Assembly: GCA_003138975.1 (NCBI GenBank)
Contig: PLHQ01000090.1
Span: forward strand, 1-56,695
Direction of reading: 5' to 3'
Length of the DNA: 56,695 bases
From: Acidobacteriaceae bacterium
Lineage (GTDB): Bacteria > Acidobacteriota > Terriglobia > Terriglobales > Acidobacteriaceae
Shown here: piece after piece, positions 7,918-16,793 of the stretch
Numbering within the stretch: the stretch's first letter is position 1
Layout of the letters: every line of letters starts with the position of its first letter
Notes under the pieces: generated by a model
Seen by the model: only the letters and a program-made list of their open reading frames with translations
What the model was told of the DNA's origin: nothing
Databases searched by the model: none
Position numbers and translations under genes: made by a program

Positions 7918-10900
7918 CTAGAAGATGAGCTTCAGAGCAAATTCGAGCTGGCGCATGCCGGTTGCCGATCCCGGCGATGCGTCGTGCTCAATGTCTGTAA
8001 TCGTCCCGTTCCCGGAACAATCGATACAGGTTCCACCATTCTGGTTATTGTTGAACCCAAGCACCGGATGATTGAACACATTGAAGGCATCCATGCGGAA
8101 CTGAAGTCTTAGGCGTTCCACCAGAGAGAAGTTCTTCAAAATGGAGGCATCGGCATAAAATGCCCGTGGTCCGCGGTAACTGAAGACCCCGATGTTACCT
8201 AAATTCCCGTTCCCCGGATCTGTAAATGGTCCGGTGAGCGATGTTAGGGGCGTGAAGAATTGCACGAAGGGAGACCCGCTCGCTGGGTGCTGAAGTGACC
8301 CCGCCCCTATGGGAAATGACCCTGACCCTTTATCCGGGCGGCAAACTCCCACGTCCTCCTCCCCGCCACACTCGTTTGTGCTGGGCGTCCAGGGCAGCCC
8401 GCTGCCCCATGTCGTAGTGCCAGTGATCTGCCAGCCTCCGATTATCAAATCCTCCGCTCGGTGCGAATTGCCGGCAAACATTTTTCCTTTGCCGAATGGC
8501 AACTCGTAGACGACGTTGTTTACCCAGACATGGTTTCGGACCTGATCGTCCGGCCCGTAGGCGACGGCTGGGTCATCGGGATAGTAGGAGCTGTCGTACT
8601 TGTATGCGTGGGCGAAGGTATAGTGCGAGAGCACCTGCAGGCCGCGCGAGAAGCGCTTTTCCACCTTAACCTGCAGCGCGTCATATTTGCTGCTAGCATC
8701 ATTGCCCAAGTAGTTGCCCTCGTCAGTAGAGCAGCATTGCAATACACCGGGAACGAGGCGAGGCGCGCCGGGAAAGTTTGCAAGAGTGTTTGTCGGGTCT
8801 GGGTAGTCAGGGTAAGTAAAGTTGTTGTAGTAGGGGCGACGATACACCTGAGGTGTCTTAAGCGCAGCCGAACATGTGGGGTCACCGCAATATCCGACCA
8901 TGGAAGGATTATTAACGTTGTAGGTGGGCCCGTCGCCAGCGAACACATGAGTGCCCTTATTGCCGATGTAAGCTACCTCGATCGTGGTCGTGTTAGTAAT
9001 CTGGTGCTGAACTGTAGCGTTCCAGGCATCGAGGGTTGGCAGGCGTTGGGTCGTTGGACGGATATGCGGCTGCACGCAAAGCTGGGTGTTTTGTCCGGTG
9101 ACCGGGTCGAAAACTGGGTTTTGATAGCAGTTCGGGCCAGACACCGGAAGTAATCCATTCGAAGGAATTGCTGGGAAAGTGAAGATTGGAGGTCCCTGTG
9201 CCAAGGTAAACGCAGGCACTTCCTGACTTGCACCCTGGGCTAACTGGGCGGCAAGGACGGGTAGAGTCTGGGTGACCGTATGCCCGAAGTTCGATCCGAA
9301 AACTCCCATATCGAAGCTACGCCCATAACCCAGTCGGAGGACGGTTTTCGAGTTCACCTGGTATGCAGCTCCCAGGCGTGGAGCAAAGGCATGCCAGGTG
9401 TTGTTGATATTGCCGTTCAGTCCGATCCCACCTTCGCCCGCTACGCGGTCCAGACCCTGAACTAGGTTGGCGAATCCGCCCTTGTCCTTCCCATTCACGT
9501 ATTCGGGGAAATAGACCTCCCAGCGGAGCCCGTAATTCAGAGTCAGCTTGGGAGTCATGCGCCAGGTATCTTGGCCGTAGTAAAACATACGATGTTGACG
9601 CTCAGCCGCGTCGAGGCTTGAGCTGACATACCGACTGACTTGGGTAACGTCGCCGAGTAGGAAGGTGGCCCAGTCAAGGCCTCCGACACCTGCGTTCGAC
9701 GTCGTGCGGTAGTCGAAGGTGTAATCGCCGGTTCTACCAGCATCGCTGGGCACGCGCAGATTCATGGCGTAGCGGAAATCGCCGCCGAACTTGAATTGGT
9801 GGTTGCCGCGGATCTTGGTCCAGTTGGTCACCCATTGGAATTGCTGCTCGCTCTCGGTCAGCGGACAATTGCAGCGGCCAACGCCCAAGCCATCGCCCCA
9901 ACTTACAGTTGGGGCGCCAAAATTCCCACTGTTGGCGGACGAACTCGACGGCGTTTGGTTCAGAAGAAACCCGCCCCACCCCGAGGTGCTCGCCGCCGTG
10001 CTTCCGGGAATATTTGCGTTAGGGATGCCGACGGAAGTCATTGGAGTCGCCCCAACATCGGGTTTCGACGCAACCGGGTTGTATTTGAAATATCCGAAGC
10101 GGAAATCCGCCAGCAAGGTTGAGCTGAACGTCTTGGTGACTCCGGAGGCCAAGCTGTAGTTGTGTGTGATCGAACTCCCCGACAAACCGCCCGGACCAAA
10201 CCCCACGCCCTCGAGCGCGCCGTAGGAGCCGCTGCCCGCCACGTTGAAGTAGTCCAGGCTGAACCGGCCAAAAACTTGGACGGTAGGTGCTGCGGCGAAA
10301 TCAATGCGCGTGTCGAAACTATTCTGCTTGAAGGACCCAGACCCCGACGCAACAAAATTGTTGGAGACCTGTGAGTTGGTAGGGGCAGGAAAGAGTGCGA
10401 GGATGTTCGCGGCCTGCGGAGAAATGTCTGTAATGGGTATTTGATTGTTGGCGTATGCAACGCGATTTGAGCCACCGTCCCCTGGCACCGGCTTGAAGAC
10501 CTGTCCGCCCAAGATGCTTCCGCTGCCGCCTTGCTCGACACCGAGATACTGGCTTAAATCGCAGACACCGGTGGAAGTCGCCGGATTGCAGGTCTTTTCG
10601 ACTTCGGCGGTTGGGACGGTGAGAAGGTTCGTTGTTCCATTCGTTTCTCGCGTGGCCTGATAGTCGCCAAAGAAGAATAGCTTGTTCTTGATGATCGGGC
10701 CGCCAATGGTGCCGCCGAACTGCTGCCATCGATCAGACGGGATGAACTTCCCGGTAATTGGGTTCGGAGCGTACTGCGTGAAGGGATCGCGGGCCGCAGT
10801 GGCATCAGTGCGCCGAAACCAGAAACCCTCGCCGTGAAAGTCATTGCTGCCCGATTTCGTCTGGACAGTAACCACGCCACCCAGAGCTTTGCCGAATTCA

Positions 10901-11598
10901 GCGTCGTAATTCTGGAGGTCGATTTTCGTTTCCTGAATTGCATCCAGGTTCGGGTTCACCACAATGATTCCTAAGATCGGGTCCTGATTGTCCGTGCCAT
11001 CAAGTTCGAATGCGGTGCCGCTGAAATGCTGACCATTGACAAAGATTTGCTGGCTACCCTGGGGATTCTCAGTCGCGGCATGGCTCCAGCCCACCATCTT
11101 CTGCGTCCCTGGCGACAGGAGCTCGAACGACGTAAAGTTGCGGTTCATGATCGGCAAATCTTCCACGTACTTCTCATTGAACTCGATCGATACGTCGGCA
11201 CGGTCGGTCTTGAGCTGCTCCGCTTCAGCCGTGACCTCCACGTGCTCAGTGGCCGAGCCCACTTGAAATTGGCCGTCGATACGCGTTGCGGTGTCGGCCG
11301 ATACGGCGATGTCCTTGAACTCAATCACCTTGAAGCCTGGGCCCTCTATGCGAACGGTATAGGAATCAGGGATGAGATGGGTCACGTTATAATTGCCGCT
11401 CTCATTGGTCGTGGCCTGATCAGTCGTGCCTTTCCCCTGATCAACCACCGTGACCTTTGCATTAGCAACGTTTGCGCCCGAGGGATCTGTCACCGTACCA
11501 GCGATGCTGCCGAAAACCGCTTGGCCGGATGCCTTCGGTGCCCACATGGCACAAAAAAGCGCGAATGCTGCTACAGCCGCAAGAGCTGAGCTCTTCAT
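7918..11598 (-). CDS. Oar-like TonB-dependent receptor with carboxypeptidase-regulatory domain
   Basis: A 1226-residue outer-membrane protein. A signal peptide (1-25, ending ASGQA) is followed by a carboxypeptidase-regulatory beta domain (about 30-115; GSIAGTVTDPSGANVANAKV), a plug domain (about 130-245, with VNGQ and DGTDNQDP) and a long beta-barrel ending in a terminal Phe (ALKLIF), the usual assembly signal. These receptors are greatly expanded in Acidobacteriota and are thought to import large substrates such as oligosaccharides or peptides. There is no SusD partner nearby. Its divergent neighbour is a membrane-anchored regulator, and secreted trehalase and glucosidases lie on both sides, which suggests sugar import as a guess. 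Confidence 0.92.
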   Translation of the reverse strand: MKSSALAAVAAFALFCAMWAPKASGQAVFGSIAGTVTDPSGANVANAKVTVVDQGKGTTDQATTNESGNYNVTHLIPDSYTVRIEGPGFKVIEFKDIAVSADTATRIDGQFQVGSATEHVEVTAEAEQLKTDRADVSIEFNEKYVEDLPIMNRNFTSFELLSPGTQKMVGWSHAATENPQGSQQIFVNGQHFSGTAFELDGTDNQDPILGIIVVNPNLDAIQETKIDLQNYDAEFGKALGGVVTVQTKSGSNDFHGEGFWFRRTDATAARDPFTQYAPNPITGKFIPSDRWQQFGGTIGGPIIKNKLFFFGDYQATRETNGTTNLLTVPTAEVEKTCNPATSTGVCDLSQYLGVEQGGSGSILGGQVFKPVPGDGGSNRVAYANNQIPITDISPQAANILALFPAPTNSQVSNNFVASGSGSFKQNSFDTRIDFAAAPTVQVFGRFSLDYFNVAGSGSYGALEGVGFGPGGLSGSSITHNYSLASGVTKTFSSTLLADFRFGYFKYNPVASKPDVGATPMTSVGIPNANIPGSTAASTSGWGGFLLNQTPSSSSANSGNFGAPTVSWGDGLGVGRCNCPLTESEQQFQWVTNWTKIRGNHQFKFGGDFRYAMNLRVPSDAGRTGDYTFDYRTTSNAGVGGLDWATFLLGDVTQVSRYVSSSLDAAERQHRMFYYGQDTWRMTPKLTLNYGLRWEVYFPEYVNGKDKGGFANLVQGLDRVAGEGGIGLNGNINNTWHAFAPRLGAAYQVNSKTVLRLGYGRSFDMGVFGSNFGHTVTQTLPVLAAQLAQGASQEVPAFTLAQGPPIFTFPAIPSNGLLPVSGPNCYQNPVFDPVTGQNTQLCVQPHIRPTTQRLPTLDAWNATVQHQITNTTTIEVAYIGNKGTHVFAGDGPTYNVNNPSMVGYCGDPTCSAALKTPQVYRRPYYNNFTYPDYPDPTNTLANFPGAPRLVPGVLQCCSTDEGNYLGNDASSKYDALQVKVEKRFSRGLQVLSHYTFAHAYKYDSSYYPDDPAVAYGPDDQVRNHVWVNNVVYELPFGKGKMFAGNSHRAEDLIIGGWQITGTTTWGSGLPWTPSTNECGGEEDVGVCRPDKGSGSFPIGAGSLQHPASGSPFVQFFTPLTSLTGPFTDPGNGNLGNIGVFSYRGPRAFYADASILKNFSLVERLRLQFRMDAFNVFNHPVLGFNNNQNGGTCIDCSGNGTITDIEHDASPGSATGMRQLEFALKLIF

Positions 11599-11779
11599 AC
11601 TTCCTCCTCGGATTTTCCCAGTGTTGCCCCAGAGAACGCGGAAACTTACTTGTACGTTTAGCGTGCAAGTCCTAGTACAAAAGCACTACCGAATTAAGTT
11701 ACACTAGGTTTCATGCCGTTACAGGGTGTAAGCTACTGACACTCTGCTAGATACCTAAGCCCGTTACCCACTTTGTCAC
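11599..11779. promoter_or_regulatory. Divergent promoter region, three GTTAC repeats
   Basis: A 181-base spacer between the divergent receptor and regulator genes must hold both promoters. The pentamer GTTAC occurs at 11698-11702, 11718-11722 and 11763-11767, the last two preceded by CC. The first two are spaced 20 bases apart, about two helical turns, as expected for a regulator binding one face. The receptor start has a ribosome site (GAGGAAG) upstream; the regulator start has none obvious. Confidence 0.35.
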
Positions 11780-13042
11780 ATGGCTTTAACCCACAGCTAC
11801 GACGCTGGACGAGAGCAATGCTTCCAACAAGTAGATAAACTTACTAATAGTCATAGCCTGCGCGGCTCTGAATCTCTCTGCAAGTTGCTCCGGTATCTCG
11901 CGGAACGCTCTCTCGATCATCCCGGCGTGGCGCTCAAGGAGTACCAGATCGCCGTTGAAGTGCTGGGTCGGTCTGGCGGCTTCGATCCCCAAAGCGACTC
12001 GGCAGTGCGGGTGCAGGCAGGACGCCTGCGCGTGAAACTGGAGGAGTATTACGCGCACGAGGGGCCGGACGATTCCGTTGTGGTCGAATTGCCCAAGGGA
12101 TCCTATGCCCTCACGTTTCACGTGCGCACCCCATCCTCCAGCTTGAGGGAGCCCCCTTGGAGGATTGGGAAAGGTGATCGGAGGAACGCCACGCGTCCTT
12201 GGATCCCGCGTCCATCGAACCGGGGATGGGTGATCGCGGTTGTAGTGCTCTCGGTCTTGCTGGCGTGCGCCTTGCTACTGGCGGGTCGTGGGCAGGTTCG
12301 AACTCGTGCGAAAGAACCCGTTCCGGCCGTATACCGGTTGTTCTGGAACCGCTTCGTCAACGGCTCACAGCAACCGTGGGTGATCTTTAGCAATGGAAGC
12401 TTTGTGGGTAGGCCGGAGACCGGCATGCGGTATTTCAACCCGTCGGCTGATTCGGGATCACTCATCCTGGATCATTACACTGGTGTTGGCGAAGTGCTGG
12501 CGGTCCATCAACTAGATCGTGTTTTCGTTCTCCTCAATCAGCAGCTCAGGGTGAAACGTGGCAGTCTGGTCTCTTTAGACGACGCCAAGAACAACGATCT
12601 CATTTTCGTCGGTTCCCCGGCCGAGAATCTTACCCTCTTGGATATCCCTGGGACTCAGGAGTTCGTTTTTCAGCGTGTCGACTCCGGTCCCCGCAAGGGT
12701 GACTTAGGAGTTCTCAACACCCACCCACAGCCCGGCGAACCACAGATCTTTCTGGGAAGTCCCGCCAGCCGGCCGACAACCGAGGACTACGCGGTGATTG
12801 CAATAGTTCCGGGCATAGATCCTGCGCGGTCTGTCCTGATTCTTGCCGGAACCACCACCTTCGGCACGCAGGCGGCGGCGGAATACGTATGCCGGCAGGA
12901 TTCGCTGGCAGAGTTATTGCGGCGCTTGGGAGTCTCCAAGGCGGCGGACCTGAAGCCGTTTGAGGCGCTGTTGCGAGTAAAGGTGACGCACGGAGTTCCC
13001 GTGATGACTGATCTGGTGGCCGTACGCGAGCGGCGCGACTAA
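11780..13042 (+). CDS. Membrane-anchored one-component transcriptional regulator
   Basis: A 420-residue protein. Residues about 30-115 form a DNA-binding-like domain recurrent in soil bacteria and at the N-terminus of some adenylate cyclases (LKEYQIAVEVLGR..FDPQSDSAVRVQAGRLR..L..YY......VVELPKGSY). A single membrane segment lies at about 149-168, followed by a periplasmic domain of about 250 residues with no family I can name. The topology is that of CadC/ToxR: cytoplasmic DNA binding and periplasmic sensing. It is transcribed divergently from the TonB receptor and convergent with the following TPR gene (48 bases apart), so control of the receptor is the likely role (inference). Confidence 0.7.
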   Translation: MALTHSYDAGREQCFQQVDKLTNSHSLRGSESLCKLLRYLAERSLDHPGVALKEYQIAVEVLGRSGGFDPQSDSAVRVQAGRLRVKLEEYYAHEGPDDSVVVELPKGSYALTFHVRTPSSSLREPPWRIGKGDRRNATRPWIPRPSNRGWVIAVVVLSVLLACALLLAGRGQVRTRAKEPVPAVYRLFWNRFVNGSQQPWVIFSNGSFVGRPETGMRYFNPSADSGSLILDHYTGVGEVLAVHQLDRVFVLLNQQLRVKRGSLVSLDDAKNNDLIFVGSPAENLTLLDIPGTQEFVFQRVDSGPRKGDLGVLNTHPQPGEPQIFLGSPASRPTTEDYAVIAIVPGIDPARSVLILAGTTTFGTQAAAEYVCRQDSLAELLRRLGVSKAADLKPFEALLRVKVTHGVPVMTDLVAVRERRD

Positions 13043-13090
13043 GATATTCTGCCGCAGAGCGGTTGCCACCCAGCAATCGGCGATGCTCAA

Positions 13091-14860
13091 TTAGGGAGCA
13101 GACGATACGGGTGGAGTGAGATGAGGATCCAGCTCGGCGGCTTTCCGATATTCCCCTTCTGCCTCTTCCTTTAAGCCTTTTTGACTAAGGGCCAAGCCGA
13201 GCTCGTAATGCGCAACTGCGTAGGAGGGCATGACGCGAATCGCGGTGCGGAACTGGGAAATCGCGCCATCGAGGTCGCCGGCGTTCAGCAGTCGCCGTCC
13301 GGAGTTGGTGGCGAAGGTGGCGGCCTGCAGATCGGTTTTTGCCTGGGTCATTTCGGCGCCGGCTTTGCTTTCGACCGCGGCCCCGGCCGTATCGCCCAGT
13401 TGTCGCAGAACACCAGCCAGAGTGATGTGAGCGCCCGCAAAATCCGGATCGAGCCGAATCGCCTGGCGCAGCGCCTCGGCCGCCTCAGGCAGCTTATTCA
13501 TCTGTTTCAGGACGGTGCCGAGCGTGTAGTAGGCCTCGGCGTAGGTCGGCTGAATCTGAATCGCCTCCCGTAATTGTTCCGCCGCACCGGGAAAATCTCC
13601 CGATTGCCACAGGGTGACTCCCAGGCTGTAGTGCGCGTCCGCCAACTGGGGGTCGAACCGGATTGCTTCCTTCCATTCGGCGATGGCGCCGGGCAAGTCA
13701 TCTTTGAGCTTGAGCGCCAAGGCCAGGTCGTGATGCAGGCTGGCTCTTGCCGGTTCGAGCTTGAGGGCGACGCGGAACTGCGCCGCAGCGGCGTCGAAAT
13801 CCGTCTTCTGCAAATAGGCCGTTCCCAGATTGCCTTGGAATCCGGCGTCGTCGGGCCGAAGCTTAATGGCTTCTTGAAATTCCTTGATGGCAGCATCGGC
13901 TTCCCCGCGTTGCACCAGGGACAAAGCTAAATTGTTGTGAGCCTCTGGGTCCGATGGTGTGAGTTCCACGACCTTGGTGAACGCAGCTATGGCGCGGTCG
14001 GGATCGCCGCGCCGCTGGAGCAGAAGACCGAAGCTGGTTTGCAAGGGTGCGAAATCCGGCTTCAGCTTGACCGCTTGTTCGAAGGACCGCAGAGCTTCCT
14101 CAGGATTAGCCTCTGCCTCGAGTATCCTGCCCCGGTAATACCAAGCCCACGCGTCTTTAGGATCGAGCTTGACTGCATGGTCCAGTTCTATTTGCGCTTT
14201 TTGTTGCTCGCCTTCGCTGGAAAGCGTGACGCCGAGATGAAAATAAGCCGGCTGGTAATCAGGATTTATCTTTACCGCGCCTCGAAATTCCTTTTCTGCC
14301 TCTTCGAATCGCGACTGCTGAGCCAACAGGGAGCCGAGTTCGTCGTGCAACTCAGCCTGCTGCGGCGCCAGGCGCGTTGCCTCCTTGAACTCTGCGATCG
14401 CATCGTCCGTCTTTTGTTGCAAACTGAGTGCGCGCCCGAGTGCTTGACGCGCCTGCCATTGTTGCGGTGCTAGATCAACCGCCGAGCGGTACTGGCTAAT
14501 TGCCTCGTCCAGCAGTCCCTTGGCTTGCAGAGCCTGGGCGAGGTAGGCGTGAGCAATAGCCAGTTTCGGACGCAGCCGCACGAGCGTCCGGAAATGGATG
14601 ATCGCAGCATCGAGTTCCCCTTGCTCGAGCAAAACCTGACCGAGCATGTTCTGAGCGTCAGCACTCTGCGGATTGAGTCGTACTGCCTTTTCAAAGGCGG
14701 TCCGTGCCGCTGACAAGTCTCCCTTCTGCATCGCGATACGGCCGGTCTGAAACGTCGTGGAACTGCCGCTGTTCGCAGGGGTCTGCGCTGGTGCCGCTGT
14801 CGCCATCGGGCAGATAAGGGCGATGGCGATAAAACCGAAAGAAAATCGAGAAAGATGCAT
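13091..14860 (-). CDS. Secreted TPR-array protein
   Basis: A 589-residue protein with a signal peptide (about 1-25, ending APAQT) and an almost continuous array of about fifteen TPR units to the C-terminus, with the strongly repeated pattern A..HY.LG..L...G....A...F..A..L.P. No catalytic domain is visible. The last residues are Pro-rich. It follows the CRTAC1 gene on the same strand with a 43-base gap, so the two are probably co-transcribed. Long TPR solenoids in the periplasm usually organise complexes; the partner is unknown. Confidence 0.85.
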   Translation of the reverse strand: MHLSRFSFGFIAIALICPMATAAPAQTPANSGSSTTFQTGRIAMQKGDLSAARTAFEKAVRLNPQSADAQNMLGQVLLEQGELDAAIIHFRTLVRLRPKLAIAHAYLAQALQAKGLLDEAISQYRSAVDLAPQQWQARQALGRALSLQQKTDDAIAEFKEATRLAPQQAELHDELGSLLAQQSRFEEAEKEFRGAVKINPDYQPAYFHLGVTLSSEGEQQKAQIELDHAVKLDPKDAWAWYYRGRILEAEANPEEALRSFEQAVKLKPDFAPLQTSFGLLLQRRGDPDRAIAAFTKVVELTPSDPEAHNNLALSLVQRGEADAAIKEFQEAIKLRPDDAGFQGNLGTAYLQKTDFDAAAAQFRVALKLEPARASLHHDLALALKLKDDLPGAIAEWKEAIRFDPQLADAHYSLGVTLWQSGDFPGAAEQLREAIQIQPTYAEAYYTLGTVLKQMNKLPEAAEALRQAIRLDPDFAGAHITLAGVLRQLGDTAGAAVESKAGAEMTQAKTDLQAATFATNSGRRLLNAGDLDGAISQFRTAIRVMPSYAVAHYELGLALSQKGLKEEAEGEYRKAAELDPHLTPPVSSAP

Positions 14861-14903
14861 CGTAGTTGGGAAGCACGTGAAACCAAGGACCCGGAAACCG
14901 CGC

Positions 14904-16733
14904 CTATGGTTTTGACTTTGAATTCTTCGGGAACTGCATCGTCCGGCTAATTCCTTCGCCTTCCTTCACGAAGATTAACTGGTTCGCCTTCACATCCTTC
15001 AACGTATCCACGAGGCCGCTGGGCCAGCGGATTTCGAGAAGGTCGGCTTTCTCGGCCCTGCCCAAGCCAAAATGAATGCGGAAGTCGTTCTGCGAGAGAT
15101 AGCTCCCACCGCTGCGCACTTCGTCAATCTGTTGATGAGCTTTCGCTTCGCCTGCAGGACGCGTGATGCAAATCAGCCGCGCTCCAATGCCGCTACGATT
15201 CGACTTAGTCCCGATGGTGCGAATCTTGATCCAGTTATTATCCAGCTTGGAATCGCAACGCAAGAGCTGCGGATAGTCGTTGACCGTATTAACGACCGCG
15301 TCGATGTCGCCATCGTTATCGAAGTCACCGAAAGCGCAACCTCGACACGGCGCGGGGTCGGAAATACCCGGTCCAGCCTGCAACGAAACATCGGCGAAAT
15401 GTCCATTATGCAAGTTGCGGTAGAGCAACTTGCGCTGCGGATAACCTGCCTCGGTTTTTAGTTGCTCGACTTCGGGATAGACGTGGCCGTTGCAGATCAG
15501 AATATCGGGCCAGCCGTCGTTGTCAAAGTCGAAGAAGCCGCAACCCCAGCCCAGAAATTGCGTGTGCGCCCCTAAGCCGGCAGTGAACGTGGCGTCTTCG
15601 AAGTTGCCACCACCCTGGTTGTGGTAAAGAGAAGGCGTGTCGCCGGCGAAGTTGGTCTTGAGCAGATCGAGGTTGCCATCGAGATCGTAGTCGGCCGCGG
15701 AAACGCCCATGCCGGCTTGCGGCTTACCGTCTGGGCTCAAGGCACAGCCTGCTTCGATGGCGATGTCTTCGAAGGTCCCGTTCTTTTTATTGTGATAGAG
15801 CGCGCTCGCGGTCGAATCGTTGGCCACGTAGACATCAGGCCAGCCGTCATTATCAAAATCGGCGGTGAGCACGCCCAAGCCGTAGGTGCCGCTGGCGCGA
15901 AAAATTCCCGCAGCTTCGGAAACGTCGGTAAAGGTGCCGTCGCCGTTGTTGTGGTAAAGGATGTTTTTTCCACCCTGCAAACCAGGCGGTCCGCATGCGA
16001 CCAGCACTCCTTTGTAAAGACACGGCCCTGACTCTGGCACGGGCGCAGTGGCCAGGTCCATGTCAATGTAGTTGGCAACGAAGAGGTCGAGGCGTCCGTC
16101 GCGATCATAATCGACAAACGAGCAGCCGGTGTTCCAGCGCGTGCCTTTGCCCGCTACGCCCGCCTTCTGGCTCACGTCGATAAAGGTCCCATCTCCGTTG
16201 TTGTGATACAGAACATTCTTCCCGTAGTACGTTACGAAAAGATCGTCCCAGCCATCGTTGTCGTAGTCTCCGACGCAAACCCCTTGTCCCCAACCGGAGT
16301 GGGCGAGCCCAGCCTTGGCAGTTACGTCGGTAAAAGTGCCGTCCCGATTGTTGCGAAAAAGATGCGAGACGGGTTCGCTGCCGGCCGGAAATCCTTCCAG
16401 CCGCCAACCATTCACCAGGAAAATATCGAGCCAGCCGTCGTTGTCGTAGTCATAAAACGCGACGCCGCAACCGGTGGTCTCGAGCAGATATTTGTTCCTG
16501 TGCTCGCCGCCGAAAAGCGTCTTCACGTTGAGACCCGATTCGCGGGCGACATTCAGAAAACTGACGCCCAGCTCGCTGTCTCCGAGAGAATCTTTATTGG
16601 CACCGTTCTTCTCGTCGGATGTGGTTCCGGCTGGCAGCCAGCTGGGACGCACGAGCCCTAAGATGCTTTCAAGCGACAGGACCAGGCCCGATCGGCTGAG
16701 AGATTTCAGAAATACACGGCGTGAAGAAGACAA
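14904..16733 (-). CDS. CRTAC1-family protein (VCBS/FG-GAP repeats + ASPIC/UnbV), Tat-exported
   Basis: A 609-residue protein. The N-terminus carries a canonical Tat signal SRRVFLK (4-10) and then a hydrophobic stretch. Residues about 60-480 contain repeated calcium-binding-type FG-GAP/VCBS blades (D.DNDGW.D) forming a predicted seven-bladed propeller. The C-terminal region about 500-595 is an ASPIC/UnbV domain (SGIGAR..., GSYLSQND, IHFGLG, IRWPSG). Such proteins are common in Acidobacteriota and Planctomycetota, with mostly unknown roles, often next to TPR proteins as here. Export through Tat implies folding, possibly metal loading, in the cytoplasm. Its start is only 60 bases from the divergent GTG of the glycosidase gene. 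Confidence 0.9.
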   Translation of the reverse strand: MSSSRRVFLKSLSRSGLVLSLESILGLVRPSWLPAGTTSDEKNGANKDSLGDSELGVSFLNVARESGLNVKTLFGGEHRNKYLLETTGCGVAFYDYDNDGWLDIFLVNGWRLEGFPAGSEPVSHLFRNNRDGTFTDVTAKAGLAHSGWGQGVCVGDYDNDGWDDLFVTYYGKNVLYHNNGDGTFIDVSQKAGVAGKGTRWNTGCSFVDYDRDGRLDLFVANYIDMDLATAPVPESGPCLYKGVLVACGPPGLQGGKNILYHNNGDGTFTDVSEAAGIFRASGTYGLGVLTADFDNDGWPDVYVANDSTASALYHNKKNGTFEDIAIEAGCALSPDGKPQAGMGVSAADYDLDGNLDLLKTNFAGDTPSLYHNQGGGNFEDATFTAGLGAHTQFLGWGCGFFDFDNDGWPDILICNGHVYPEVEQLKTEAGYPQRKLLYRNLHNGHFADVSLQAGPGISDPAPCRGCAFGDFDNDGDIDAVVNTVNDYPQLLRCDSKLDNNWIKIRTIGTKSNRSGIGARLICITRPAGEAKAHQQIDEVRSGGSYLSQNDFRIHFGLGRAEKADLLEIRWPSGLVDTLKDVKANQLIFVKEGEGISRTMQFPKNSKSKP

Positions 16734-16793
16734 GGAGGTCGGTACCTTCGCAACTCGGATCGTGCTAGAATTCGCCCCTAATTCTTATATCCA

